A stretch of 64,000 nucleotides of DNA from contig JAMXBB010000011.1 in assembly GCA_024138015.1 (NCBI GenBank), positions 39,049,068 to 39,113,067 on the forward strand, given 5' to 3'. This stretch comes from Lumnitzera littorea. Its lineage: Eukaryota; Streptophyta; Magnoliopsida; Myrtales; Combretaceae. Of the stretch, positions 26,056 through 37,042 are shown piece after piece. Every line of letters begins with the position of its first letter. The first letter of the stretch is position 1. The notes under the pieces are model-generated. The model was not told the DNA's origin, did not search any database, and saw nothing but the letters and a program-made list of their open reading frames with translations. The translations under genes were made by a program, and so were the position numbers.

Positions 26056-27121
26056 TTAAATCCATCAGATTTGTTAGGATTTCTTTTCTGAATTTGAAAT
26101 TTGAATCTTATTAAGGATAAGCCTTATCATCTACAGGAGGATATCAGTGATATTAAGATTAAGACTTATCATTATAGCAGCAATGGATTCAAAGATATCG
26201 CTTCAAATTTAAGTTTCAAATTTTGTGCAAATATTTAGAAGAAACAAATTCAATTGATCTAGACTTCTTCTACAACAAAGTATGTTGAAGATCAACCAAG
26301 GATAGTGGCAACCATTCTCCTAGAGATAAAGATTTGTTTGTATTTTCAATTCAAAATACAAGATTTTTTTGAAAAATAAGGAGTAATCAATGGTTTAATC
26401 TTTGACGATAAGGATTGAGTTAAGGAAAAGTCAAGAATTAGCCATTGGAGCATCATAGTATACCAAAAGAGCTCATTTGAATCTAAAGTACACTTTTGGC
26501 AATTGATCAGAAAAAATATTTTTTTGTACAACAAGTTCTAGTCAAACACTATCAAAGACGACATTAGAGACTTGGCTAAAGCTTCATATCCATTTTTTCT
26601 TTTAAGCTTTCGAGCGAATTATTTTGAGAACTTTATTATAACTCCTTTATTTATTTATATCATCTATTGAAAGTGATAAAGTGTTGTGGTGTGAAAGGAG
26701 TTAAGCTAGATCTTTGTAGATCTGTAGTTAGCTATGTATGAGGCTAGATAGGTAGAGTAGAGACTTGTAGAAGCTAAGGGTTGGCAAGCTAATTATAATA
26801 TCTCTCATTTGAATTTTTGATATAGTGGATTAGTAAAATGGCACCTACGAGGAAGATTAGATCTCTTGTAGTAGAGTTGAAAGAGAGCAATAGACATATT
26901 GTTGAAGCTCGTAAATCTCTTGCTCGATTCTCTTTTCCCTAATCTCTTTATTTACTGTTGTATTTTTATTATTGTGCCAGTACGATTAACTATTAAATTA
27001 CCATGAACTACCTAAGTTAAGTTATTAAGAGGGGTTTTTATTTTATTAATTTGAAAAAGTTTAAATTTTTCTAAAGATATTAATTCACCCTACTCTTAAT
27101 ATCTTACATGAGACTTATACA
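25179..27121 (+). mobile_element. Copia-like solo LTR inside copy B
   Basis: Near the left end is CATAAATTTTGATGATAACAAAAAG and near the right end TTAATTCACCCTACTCTTAA. These are typical of LTRs of plant Ty1-copia elements of the SIRE/Maximus kind. Six bases TACCAA occur directly outside both ends (25173-25178 and 27122-27127), and copy A aligns across the site without a gap of this kind. The exact first base is unsure, because the left end reads CATGCT rather than starting with TG. It contains a CA microsatellite. No internal region is present, so it is a solo LTR of about 1.9 kb. Confidence 0.62.
26011..26056 (+). repeat. CA/TA microsatellite
   Basis: A run of CA repeats followed by TA repeats, inside the copia-like LTR. 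Confidence 0.95.
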
Positions 27122-29537
27122 TACCAAAGTTAATTGGACGGTGTGTAGAACTTTGAGCATTAGTGAGTGCTTAAAATTACTCTGATTTTCAATTAATTAC
27201 TAAAATACTAAATTATGTTAGAAATTTCTAAAAAAACTTGTAGTCTCATAAAAAAAATAATGTGATGGAAAATATTGATTTTATATATTGTTATTGAGAA
27301 ATCGCTTGTTTGGACAAATTTTATAACTAATTTTCAAAAATTCAAATGGTGTTGTTTTGCCTTGAAAATTTTCTATAAGCTCCTTATAATGTTTAGTTTG
27401 AAGATGTGAAATGTTTTCCCATAACAGCTTATCTAATTTTTGTTAATTTTTAACTTTTAGAAAATTATTAAAGTGGCATTTTAGGGAGTTAATTGGTTTT
27501 TATACAATAAATTATTAAGGATTCCAGTCTTTCAATTAGTTGAGGAGTACTTTAGTAGCATATAGTAAGGTTAGATTAAATTTTGTGAATAGAAGTTGAT
27601 AGATTTATAAACAAATAAGTTTTTGAGTTAGAAATCACTATTTTCCAACTGTACTCACATTGATTTTATAATAGAATTATTGAGTTAGCTAAGTTCTAAT
27701 GAAATCTTAAAGGATTGAAATTAGATTGTGAAAATGTTTGTTGTTACATTGAGTTAGGTTAAAAATTGATGGAATACATGGTTAAAATGATGTAGTCGAG
27801 ACCATTTATAATTGGGTAGGCAAGGCTTGTGACTTGGTCATGCTGAATTAGTGTTGTGAAGGAGTGTTTGGAAATGTTTACTAAGCTAGTTAAGTAGGGA
27901 GATGTGGATTATAGGTCAATATGTGGAGTTTTGATGGGTTCCCAAAATGTTTTAGCCAAGTCAAATGTTAAGTCACAAGGTGACTTAGAGACTTAGTTAG
28001 GTGAGAACTTTAGACTTGAATACACTCAAAAGCTAGGTTAGAAGCTTCATTGAGTAGAATTTAACATTAAAGCTAACTCAAAGGATGGGTTGGAATGTTC
28101 TTGGGTAAGCTTGTCAAACTTGAACTAACTTGAAAAGTGAGTCAAAGGGCATTTAGTAAAAAAATGCTAAATGTAAAACTAACTCAAAGTCTAACTTAGA
28201 AAGGTGATTTAGAGAGTAACTAAGCAGTTAAAAGGTATCTTGGGTAAGAACTAATCTACATTACCTTATTCCTTAAACATTAGATATAGATGTTTCATCA
28301 ACATAGAAACAGTAGATATGATAATTAGATCACCATTATTTCCATATGTTGTATAAAAATTTAAGGTACTAACGATAATGTAGGAATATTTGAAGGAGTA
28401 TGAGTAGAACTAACAACTAAGACCAGCTAGAGCAATTGAATTTAAGCTAAGTAGGGATCAATACTTTATGACATTCAAAGTATCGTTTTAGAATACTTTA
28501 GAGACTTAAGTGTGTATAGTTTGTGCTTGTAAGTAATTGATTGTGTTCATGCAGTATATGTGGTTGGATATTGTTACGTTGAAGTGGTGATTAATTTCTT
28601 ATTGTAGTTTGTCTTGTAATATTTTGCTTTTTGATTAACTATTTGCAATTAGTTGATCGCCCCAAAACAAACTAACCTAAACTTGACCTAACTCTTAATT
28701 TGACATGCATTATGACCTATTAGGAGACAGTTAAGGTTCTTTAGCTAAATGACAACTCCATTAAAGAGATAGCATGAATAGTCTCTTCCCTACCTTCAGT
28801 GGAACTAAGTGATAGGAAGAGGTCGCAACAAGGTTCGAGACGCTAGTTCATAGGTAGTCATGAGAGGAGTAAGGTCTTAATTGCATAAGCCTAGGTCTAA
28901 CTACGATTTAAGGCATCGCATTGTAATGTGGAAGCTCTTTAAGCTTAGATTAGAGTGAGCAAAATTTCTCTATGTTACGATGAACCAAATAACATCAAGT
29001 AATAACATTGGTTTGTACATTTCATCTAACTAAATTGACCGATAACCCTACTTGCTTATTGTGTATGCATATTTCTATTTTTGTTCCACTTACTAAATGA
29101 TGGTTAGTCAAATCCCAATAGATTTCTTTTGTAGGTTTTAGTAGACATACAACAACTAAATAACCATTAAGCTTAAAAAAGACGTGCTTAAGGTTACGGG
29201 TGAGGAATAACTAAAGCTAGAGTATTCTTTTAGAGCCTTTTTGTTTCAAAGTTTGTTAAGCATCCTAAGCCATCCAATCTGTATTACAATTTAGTCTGTA
29301 AAGATAACATGGATTCTCCATACATGTTTATGTATAATATTCTGTACAAACCTATATTTTATAATACAAATCTTTTTCAAATTTAATTATATTGTTGAAC
29401 TGTAGATGCTTTAAAGTTGTTTAATTGTATTGCTTTTATGTATAGCAAGACTATAATAACAGTTAAGTAATTAACTTCTATTATAAGTTGGTATATACGG
29501 TGGGATTGTTATATCTGTATTGCTTTAGGGTGTGACA

Positions 29538-30022
29538 ACAAACACTAGTACACAAAGACTTTAAGGCAATTACTATCTCTACTCAGGATTATTAAGTAAG
29601 AAAAACCGCATTACTTCTGACAAGACATGGGCACGTAACATATAAGCGAGTAACAAAAAGAGAACATAATGTAGCAATAATAAGTAACATGTATAAGAAT
29701 CTATTAAATGAAAGCACATTTTGTACAGTTCGTGTATAAGGCTATAATGGTAATGTAGATAAGGATTGGTTAAGATTATTTCAGTATGGCAGTTAAGTGG
29801 TGAGTATGAGCTTAAATTTCAAGAGTACTCATGTACTTGTAAAGATTTTTCCAACAATTAAGGCTATACTTAGAGGGGATATGGTACCATAGTATTTACA
29901 AGATTGCCACAACTACATTATTATGCTTCATTTTTTATGTACATGCTGGGATAAATGACTACATATAATGAACTAGACAAATCCTACCTTAACATCTTAG
30001 TCATGAGAATCTACGATACTTA
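29538..30022. other. Unclassified spacer before the MULE
   Basis: No gene or element recognised. AT-rich, no open frame of note. Confidence 0.5.
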
Positions 30023-30290
30023 GGGAGAATCAATATATAGCAATATTGGAGTTTTATACAAATATGGGCTATTTTTTGAAAAATATTACTGAAAAGGGCT
30101 AATTTAAAAAAAAAATATGAATATGGTATACTAAAGACCCTTCAAGTGAATGCACCTTCAATTACTTATGTTTTTTACACTGAAGGCACATGTAATGGAT
30201 GTACCTTTAGTATAATTCATTATAACTAAAAGCTATACTGAAGGCGCATGCAGTACATGGCCTTCAGTATGCTAGGTATAAATATCTTAA
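30023..30290 (+). repeat. MULE left terminal inverted repeat
   Basis: It matches the reverse complement of 51680-52009: shared segments include CAATATTG, GAAAAATATTAC, AAAAGGGCTAATTTAAAA, ATATGGTATACTAAAG and CAAGTGAATGCACCTTCA. The inner part carries palindromic units such as ACTGAAGGC ... GCCTTCAGT at about 30236-30272. The first bases could be at 30023 or 30040. Confidence 0.88.
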
Positions 30291-30629
30291 TCCGTGTGGC
30301 TACAGCTTATTCTTGCCTATATTAGTTTCTGAAATTTCTAAAACATAGAGAAAACTTGAGGAAACCTATAGTTGAAGTACCGTACCATTTCTTTATGCAA
30401 GTGAACGTCTGAAACGGGTAATGATCTATAATTTATAGGCATATTATTTATTTATTTATTTATTTTATTAATAATCAACATTATGCAATTTTTATTTTTA
30501 GAAAAAAATTTGTTACGTTATTATGTAAATTTCGTAATCATAGATGTATCGTAAGTTATATAAATTATTAATATTTCATAAAAATTTATTATATGTTGTA
30601 TAAATTTAGGATTATTTTGTATTGAGGAA
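30291..30629 (+). other. MULE leader between terminal repeat and transposase
   Basis: AT-rich and non-coding. It would hold the 5' untranslated part, and perhaps an intron, of the transposase gene. No definite promoter motif was identified. Confidence 0.4.
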
Positions 30630-32150
30630 TCGAGTGCTTGGAATGAGCATGAAATACATAAGCCAAACAATCCAACCCTTCCAGATCCCAATGTGTATTC
30701 AACAATGACCGATACGGAGCAAACAAATGTAGATCAATCAAATTAACCGTATATAGATTTCTTTGAGTATGAGTACGTAAATATCACAGAAGAGTAGCTT
30801 GACGAAGTATTGGGTCCCATTATCGAACATGAAGAGTCTTATGATCTATATGTAGAGAGAATGCACATGGATATAAATGTCGATGATGAGGAGAATACGG
30901 CAGATGTGGATGGTGATGAAGATCATGGGGAGGGTAATGAAGATGATATTAGCTTCGAAGATGACCATGCTGAGTATTTGGGAGAGGCCCAGGTGAGACC
31001 ATATGTTGGTAGGAGCAATGTATCGGTCCAGACACTTCACGGCAACGGCCCTAGCAAGCTATACCATTGAATTGGTGAAGTATTGTCAAGTAAGCAATTT
31101 GAAGACTTTCTACAAATAAACGAACTTGTTGACAGGCTTATCAGAGATCATGTTCCATTTTACAACAGCCAGTACGATGGTAGCGGCTATGTAACATTCG
31201 AGAGAGATGTTAATGAAACGTACAGTAACATCATCAACTCTGATGACTTAAGTGTCGGTATGTGTTTCAACATAAAGAAGGATCTTATAAATGCAGTTAA
31301 GTCATTTCACTTAAGGAACCATTGTGATTTTCATGTAGATATTTTGAAAGCGAATGTATACACTGTCTACTGTCAAAAGAAAGAACAGAGTTGTAAGTGG
31401 AGTCTACAGGCTTGTTTGAAGAAAGTAGAGGATCTTTTCAAAATAATAATTCTAAAGGGTCCGTACACTTGTGTGAACCCGATGATGAACTAAGATCATC
31501 CTCAACTCGACAGCAACATAATGGCTATACTGTTCATCAATAGTGTATAGAACAACCCTGATGTTAAGATACCTGATCTTGTAGCTAATACGCAAACAAT
31601 ATATGGGTATATAGTAAGCAATAGAAGGATTTTCAAGGTTAAGCAAAAGGCTATTGAGATGGTATATGGTAACGAGGAGAAATCGTATAATGAGTTGTCG
31701 AGATTGTTAAATGCAATGAAGTTAAGCAACCTAGGGACACAAGTGGATTGGGGTTGGAGTAGTTCACCAAAGCAAGGCCAATCCTAGTTCAAGTGGGTTT
31801 TCTAGACATTTGGGCCATGTGTTGAAGCCTTTAAATATTGTCGACCTATTATATGAATCGATGGCACATTCTTATATGAAAAGTACAGGCATAAGTTATT
31901 GGTAGCTTGTAGCATGGATGGGGACAATTTAATTATTCCATTGTCATTTGCTCTTGTTAACACAGAATCGGTAGAAACTTGGGGGTGGTTCCTATGGAAG
32001 CTTAAAGTGCATGTAGTTAGCCAGAAGGAGGAAACCTTATGTCTTGTATCCGACAGGGCATCCAGTATTAACTCTATATACAAGGAACCATTATTAGGCC
32101 GACAGCCATTATTTGCAGTTTGGAGATATTGTTTGTGGCACATTGCGAGT
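30630..32150 (+). pseudogene. MULE transposase, N-terminal half
   Basis: All recognisable segments are in one reading frame. An acidic N-terminal region (30810-31070, rich in D and E) is followed by a MuDR-type DNA-binding region around 31255-31480, including MCFNIKKDLINAVKSF. A linker contains IYGYIVSNRR and KSYNELSRLLNAM. The catalytic region follows from about 31800: CIDGTFLYEKYRHKLLVA holds the first catalytic D and CLVSDRASSI the second. The frame reaches CLWHIAS at 32150, where the Tat element begins, and continues at 47889 with NFN. Stops at about 31068, 31491 and others kill the frame. The family cuts and pastes DNA at its terminal repeats in the nucleus. Confidence 0.88.
32146..32150. 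repeat. Target-site duplication of the Tat element, left copy (CGAGT)
   Basis: CGAGT precedes the 5' LTR; CTAAT (47889-47893) follows the 3' LTR. Two of five bases differ, but removing the element plus one copy restores the transposase frame exactly, with HIAS followed by NFN as the family has it. Confidence 0.75.
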
Positions 32151-32223
32151 TGTAGACACCTAATTTTTGCCCCTCTATAGTCTTAATTTTTATTTTACAA
32201 AAAAGGGTCTTAATTCAAAATAA

Positions 32224-32254
<31 letters not shown>

Positions 32255-32453
32255 GATAAAAATAATAAAAATTAACAAATAATGAAAATATAAAAAAATG
32301 ATAATGAGAAAAAGAAAAGTTAAAAAAGAACTTTTAGATTTTTTTTTAGGAAGTAAATTATTTTAGAGTCAATCATTTTAGTTTAGCTTAGTTAAAAAAA
32401 TTATTTTAGGCAACCGGGTGTTTTAAGTACAGTTTAGTTATATTAAATGTCAA

Positions 32454-32540
32454 GGTGCAGGCCACCGGCCTAACGGATAAGTATTGAAGTATCAGATTTG
32501 ATTTAATTTGAGGTCTTGGGTTCGAGTCTCGTTAGGCACC
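32454..32540 (+). other. tRNA-like segment in the 5' LTR
   Basis: GGTGC (32454-32458) and GCACC (32536-32540) form an acceptor-like stem. GGCCTAACGGATAAG sits in the D-arm and A-box position and GGTTCGAGTCTC in the B-box position. From memory of plant tRNA-Arg genes, whose D-arm reads close to GGCCTAATGGATAAGG, the similarity is to tRNA-Arg. The anticodon arm is not recognisable. Counterparts lie at 45665-45755 and 23636-23720. Confidence 0.6.
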
Positions 32541-34600
32541 TATGTCTTTTATTTTTCTATCTTTTACAAAAGCGAGATGAATAAACGGGATTCATATCTA
32601 ATTAAAATCATTTGAATCTAGTTTGATTTTATTAAATCAGATTTGAATTAATTTGGATCTAGTTTAATAATTTAATTAGATACAATAGATATGATTTGAT
32701 ATGATCTTATTTAGCTTTTATAATTACATACTGCCAAAAGAATTGAAATGCTTTTCTTCGTCCTTCACATTCATGATTAGCCATCTACCATGGTTAATCA
32801 ACCATACATACTTCGGCTACACCCATACTTCTTGCATGTCTTTTGTCTAACGTTGTACTCCACACTAGCCAGCAGTGTCCATACACGACCCTACATCTTC
32901 ACCCTCGGTGCCACACAATTAGTTCACACACAAATACGCTTATACAGTCGCCAAGACAGTAAACTCCTGGCGCCAAACAGTACCAGCAAAGCGAATTCCA
33001 TCGATCCCTAATATGATTTCATCTTCATTAAGCCTACTACCATACGTTGCCAAATTCTACGAAAGATCTTTCACATATTAGTCCCTAAAGCCTAAACAGT
33101 ACACTTGAACAGCTTACGACCACACGGCTGTACTCCATAGCAGTCCATAGCTTCAAGCAACAATTGACACACACACAAGTACTTCTTTACATCACGGCAT
33201 GCTGATTAATTCATACACTACAACTCCATTGCTGCAACTAACTCTAGCAACCCCACGATGCCGATCACAATCAGTTGCACAACCCAAACAACACTAAACC
33301 CCCCTTCCTCGTATGACAAACCCACTGGCTGAGCATCATTTACAGTGACGCAACACATACACTTTACTGCCCAACAACTAATACTTCACACACGACTACA
33401 CTCCCCTATCGAACACGCTCATCCAAAGTACATACACCAACTCCAAACCAACGATACAACACATACCAATCACGACCACTGTGACACGAGTACAACCTGC
33501 TCCCTCTCTCTCGCAATCAACACCGAACAGCTACTGCTGGACGCGGGACTTGATTACTCTACCACTCACACACATGTGGCACTGATCCCACACGCCACAC
33601 ATATCCTCATTGCTAACAGAGCACTACAGCAATCCACATCCACGCTTACTGTTGCCTGTTGACTGAACTTACATACTGTTGCAATTTACCGATGGCAGCT
33701 GCAACACAATCCCGATGAGCCTTGTCCATCACCACTACCGTGACCAGCAATTCAGGTTCGGTGCTTTAGATTTTTAGTATTATATTATATTATTATTTAT
33801 GTTAATAACATGATATATGAATAATTTATATATATATATATATATATATGCGCGCGTGCGCGTATGTGTTAGTTTAGGATATTCTGTTAGTATTAGTTTT
33901 CTTTATTATAGATTAAGTACATTTTATTGATTTAAGTGTTGTTTAATAGTAGTATATATATAAATATGTATATGTATTAGTTTAGGGATGTTTTGGATTA
34001 GATTTTTTTTAAGATTTGCCACATAGAAAACTATTTTAAAAAATAAAAATTAATAAAAGACCCCTTTTTAAAGATGGGATTGTTGGAGCATTTTTTTTTT
34101 TTAAGACAAAGACACTCAAGAGTTAGGACTCTTTAGATTTTTTTTTTTAAATAAACTGAATAAATTTAAAACATAAACTCAGGCAGTTTTCAAAATTAAA
34201 ATAAATCAACACATTAAAGAGTTTTCAAAAAGAACTACGGTCATTTGATCTCGGTTAGCAGGTATGTAGGCACCTTCGAGGTGATGATAAAATATGTAGA
34301 AACTTAGTTTTTTTTTCTTTTGATTTTGATTTTTTTTATTTTATTAAATATTATAATTAGAAGAATAATCCTAATTTTGGTAAATAAATAGTGGTACTCG
34401 TTAGGGTTTAATAGGTTAGCTCCCGAATTCGGAACTCTCAAATTCTTCATTCAAATTGAAATCAAAGATTAGTAGGCAAATCGTAATCAATCCACCAAAT
34501 TGATTACAGTTTCTTTCCTTTTTCCCGATTATAGTCGGGTGATAACTCCAAAAATTATTTTCAATAAAAAATCGAAAATTTTCAATTTCTTTAGTCGAGG

Positions 34601-34634
34601 ATTAATATTAAATGGGTTAGGGTTTAATATTAAT
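34601..34634 (+). other. Stem-loop near the 3' end of the 5' LTR
   Basis: ATTAATATTAAA (34601-34612) and TTTAATATTAAT (34623-34634) are perfect complements around a G-rich loop, 55 bases before the LTR end. Confidence 0.8.
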
Positions 34635-34692
34635 CAAGAAATGGGAAATAAATTTTTAAATAAAAGAAACCGAAAAATTAGGCTCGACAGTT

Positions 34693-34711
34693 TGGCGACT
34701 TCACTGAGGAC
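34693..34711 (+). other. Primer binding site (tRNA-Arg type)
   Basis: TGGCGACTTCACTGAGGAC begins three bases after the 5' LTR. It starts with TGG, complementary to a tRNA CCA end, and resembles the tRNA-Arg site TGGCGACTCC(A/G)CTGGGGA that I recall for Tat/Ogre elements, with a few C-to-T or G-to-A changes. Confidence 0.75.
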
Positions 34712-35301
34712 CGCTAAAGAGTTAGCCACTAGAAGTTACCATTATTTTTCAAAAAATAAAAAATAAAAAAAATAAAAAGGTAATAATAAAAAAACTTAGG
34801 TAGGTTATTTTGTATATATGTATTTTATTTCTTTTTGCTAACATTTTTTTTGTTGTTGCAGTTTATTTAAGGGGGTTAGTTTTAGGGGGTTTACTTTTAT
34901 TCTGTTTTTCTGCATCATAAATGCATAGTAGATATAGTTAGAACCAAACTATCTTAGGACCTTAGAAGGGGGGCTATTGTGTAAGCTTTAGATATTGTGG
35001 GGTAACCACCTTTCGGGGCCGATCAAGCTACCCTACTTAAGTTCAAATACGACCACAGAATTATTGCGTTGAAAAACGTAGTGGTTGCAGAACTTAAGAA
35101 CTTTTAGAACTTACCCTTTTGCATTACACGAAAACTTTTCTTTCAAAAAATCCCAAGAACCTATGATGTAGCAAATTTAAATGGATAAGGGTAGTAGTGA
35201 AGTTGCGATTGTAGTTGTAATATTTCCTTGTAAATGATTTGTAATAATTTTATGTAAAGTTTTAGAATACGTTTTAATTGTAATTTTGATTTTGATCAGT
35301 C
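34712..35301 (+). other. Tat leader region
   Basis: Non-coding leader between primer site and ORF1. It is AT-rich with no motif recognised; a packaging signal would be expected here but is not identifiable by eye. Confidence 0.5.
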
Positions 35302-36673
35302 ATGGCTAGATCAAGTCAAGAGCCTTTTGAAGACATTCATGTCCACCTACCACATTGGATTCAAAAACTGCTTCAAACGTGGTTTTGACTCTTCAGCCTA
35401 GATAAACAGGAGTTTATCAAGAATAGGATTGGGCCCATCTTCTCTCTATAGAAGATTCCCGTGAACATCACTCTAGTGTGGGCTTTAGTCCACTTATTGG
35501 AGCTTGAATCTACCAGTTTTTGTATGAGCCTACACCAACTAAGCCCAACTTTAGAAGAATACTTCCAATTGTTGTGGGCTCCTATAATCACTAATGATGT
35601 CTATGTCCCAGACTTAGAAGTTGCAACACCAAAGATCTTTAGCAAGTTGTTGGGAATCAGAAAAACTGAAATAAACCTGGTTCTAAATCAAGGAAAGACC
35701 ATTCGATTAAGGGATGTCGTGGACTAGTTTTCTACTGAATTAAAGCATAGAGAAAAACACGAGGTTTTTTATGCAAATTTAGAAGCATGGCACTAGTACC
35801 AGGTCAACGCTTTTATATTGGTGGTCTTTAGCACCATCTTGTTCCCTGATGATAAACATCGAGTCAACTTCAAAATTGTAGAACTCGTAACCCAATTCCT
35901 TGAAGGGAGATCATATGTCCTGGCCCTTCTAGCTGAGCAGATCCGATCACTAAACCATCTCAAGAAAAAGAAATAAAGAGATCTAAAAACTAATATAGTC
36001 CTACTGGTGGTTTGGTTCATTAGCCACATGAGACGTTACCAACTTGATTTCAATCGAGCTGAGTTTACTCGGCAATATGATCTCATCAAATCTTTTGAAA
36101 AAAGAGTTGAGCTACCAGAAAATACAGCTAGCCGCTACTGGGTCCAATACTTTTAGAGTATGCGGAAGAGTTGTTGTTGACACCCAGGTGGTTTATAAGC
36201 AAGGAAATGATAAGAGGGTGTGAAGACTTCAAGGCGGTCCCTCTGATCGGCTTCAACCTCTACACCAGATATGGCCCAGCTAATGGACTCATTGAGGACA
36301 TGATCCCCAAACTATCATCAGAAGCTGCTCGTTGGACTTCTACAACCCCAGCATGATGATGGTTGACAAAGTAGCTAAGTTCTTGAGCATCCGAGCTCTT
36401 TGGTATACAAGAAAGACCACCCTTACCACTAAGGGGATAGTAGCTAGGAGCCAAACAACCAAAGGATTTCTATATCACCAGCTAAAAGGGCTGAAAGATA
36501 TGGAAGACAACAAAGAAAAGGGGGAAGTTCAAGTTGAAGCTGAACCTGAGAGAACGAGTAAAAGAGAGCAGGAGTTGGAAAATCGTTACAAAGAATATCA
36601 TCAGAAGATAAAGGCATTGGAAGCACAACTGAAGAGAACTAAGGGCAAAGAAGAACAGGCTCTCAAGATCTGA
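35302..36673 (+). pseudogene. Tat ORF1 (DUF7745-like protein with C-terminal coiled coil)
   Basis: ATG at 35302 opens a region before gag. Segments such as HQLSPTLEEYFQLLWAP (35530-35585) and RGCEDFKAVPLIGFN (36201-36245) match the plant DUF7745 proteins found as ORF1 of Ogre-like elements. The end (36530-36673) is rich in K, E, Q and L with heptad spacing, a likely coiled coil. Unlike gag-pol, the frame changes twice (frames of 35461, 36171 and 36332) and carries many stops. The function of ORF1 in this lineage is not known to me. The domain is related in kind to plant mobile domain proteins, but that link is an inference. Confidence 0.75.
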
Positions 36674-37042
36674 AAGAGGAGAAAGACGCAAGATAAGCCT
36701 ACCAGCCACTAGGAGATTAGATTTTAGGTTTTTTTTTTAAATATTTTCTTTAGAATTCTTTTTGACGAACAGAATGAGAGATGTAAAGCTTCACAAAAAA
36801 AAAAAAATAATAATAATAAAAGTTAGTTAGGTTTTGCTACATTAAAGGTTTCTTCCCAATTCTTAATTTTCCATTGCATTCTGTGACATGCATCTTGCAT
36901 TTATATGATTAACAACTCTTTCTTAAAAAATTGTAATATGTACTAACCCTTTTATGAGCTGACAATCAAGTAAAATTTCAAGATAGCTCTCAAACGTCAA
37001 GTCTTTTAGAGAAGTTCGATTAGAACACGTTCCCAGACTAGG
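36674..37042 (+). other. Spacer between ORF1 and gag
   Basis: Non-coding, with a T run and an A/AAT run at about 36796-36818. Confidence 0.6.

Larger units (their letters stand above)
24413..29537 (+). mobile_element. Solo LTR, family 1 copy B, interrupted by a copia-like LTR
   Basis: It begins TATAAGACCTCG, the same start as copy A (TATAAACCTCG), and ends GGGTGTGACA. It is colinear with copy A over both ends and the middle. A TATA-like GTCTATAAAAAGCC lies at about 24966. Without the copia-like LTR it is about 3.2 kb. The flanking five bases, TAGAG and ACAAA, do not match, so this copy may come from recombination between elements or have lost its duplication. No coding region is present. The small frames at 24293-24511 and 26346-26534 are incidental. 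Confidence 0.75.
32151..34689 (+). repeat. 5' LTR of the Tat element
   Basis: It begins TGTAGACACC and ends GGCTCGACA (2539 bp) and pairs with 45334-47888. In order it contains an AAT-repeat stretch, a tRNA-like segment, a GC-richer middle (about 32780-33760), an AT run with GCGCGC (33826-33870), a conserved GTATGTAGGCACC at about 34262, and a stem-loop at 34601-34634. In an aligned sample of about 86 bases around the tRNA-like segment the two LTRs differ at nine sites, eight of them transitions; that region may change faster than average. Open frames at 32790-33011 and 33345-33662 recur at 45963-46226 and 46561-46878 only because the LTRs are copies. Confidence 0.95.

Noticed and set aside
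24408..29542. Target-site duplication for LTR copy B
   Set aside because: The flanks TAGAG and ACAAA do not match under any small shift that I tried.
32454..32540. A working tRNA gene
   Set aside because: The anticodon arm is not recognisable, and the segment is repeated at the same place in other LTRs, so it is an LTR component.
33345..33662. 105-codon open frame found in both Tat LTRs (also 46561-46878)
   Set aside because: Its presence twice is explained by the LTRs being copies. It is a low-complexity, T/H/S-rich translation without a domain.
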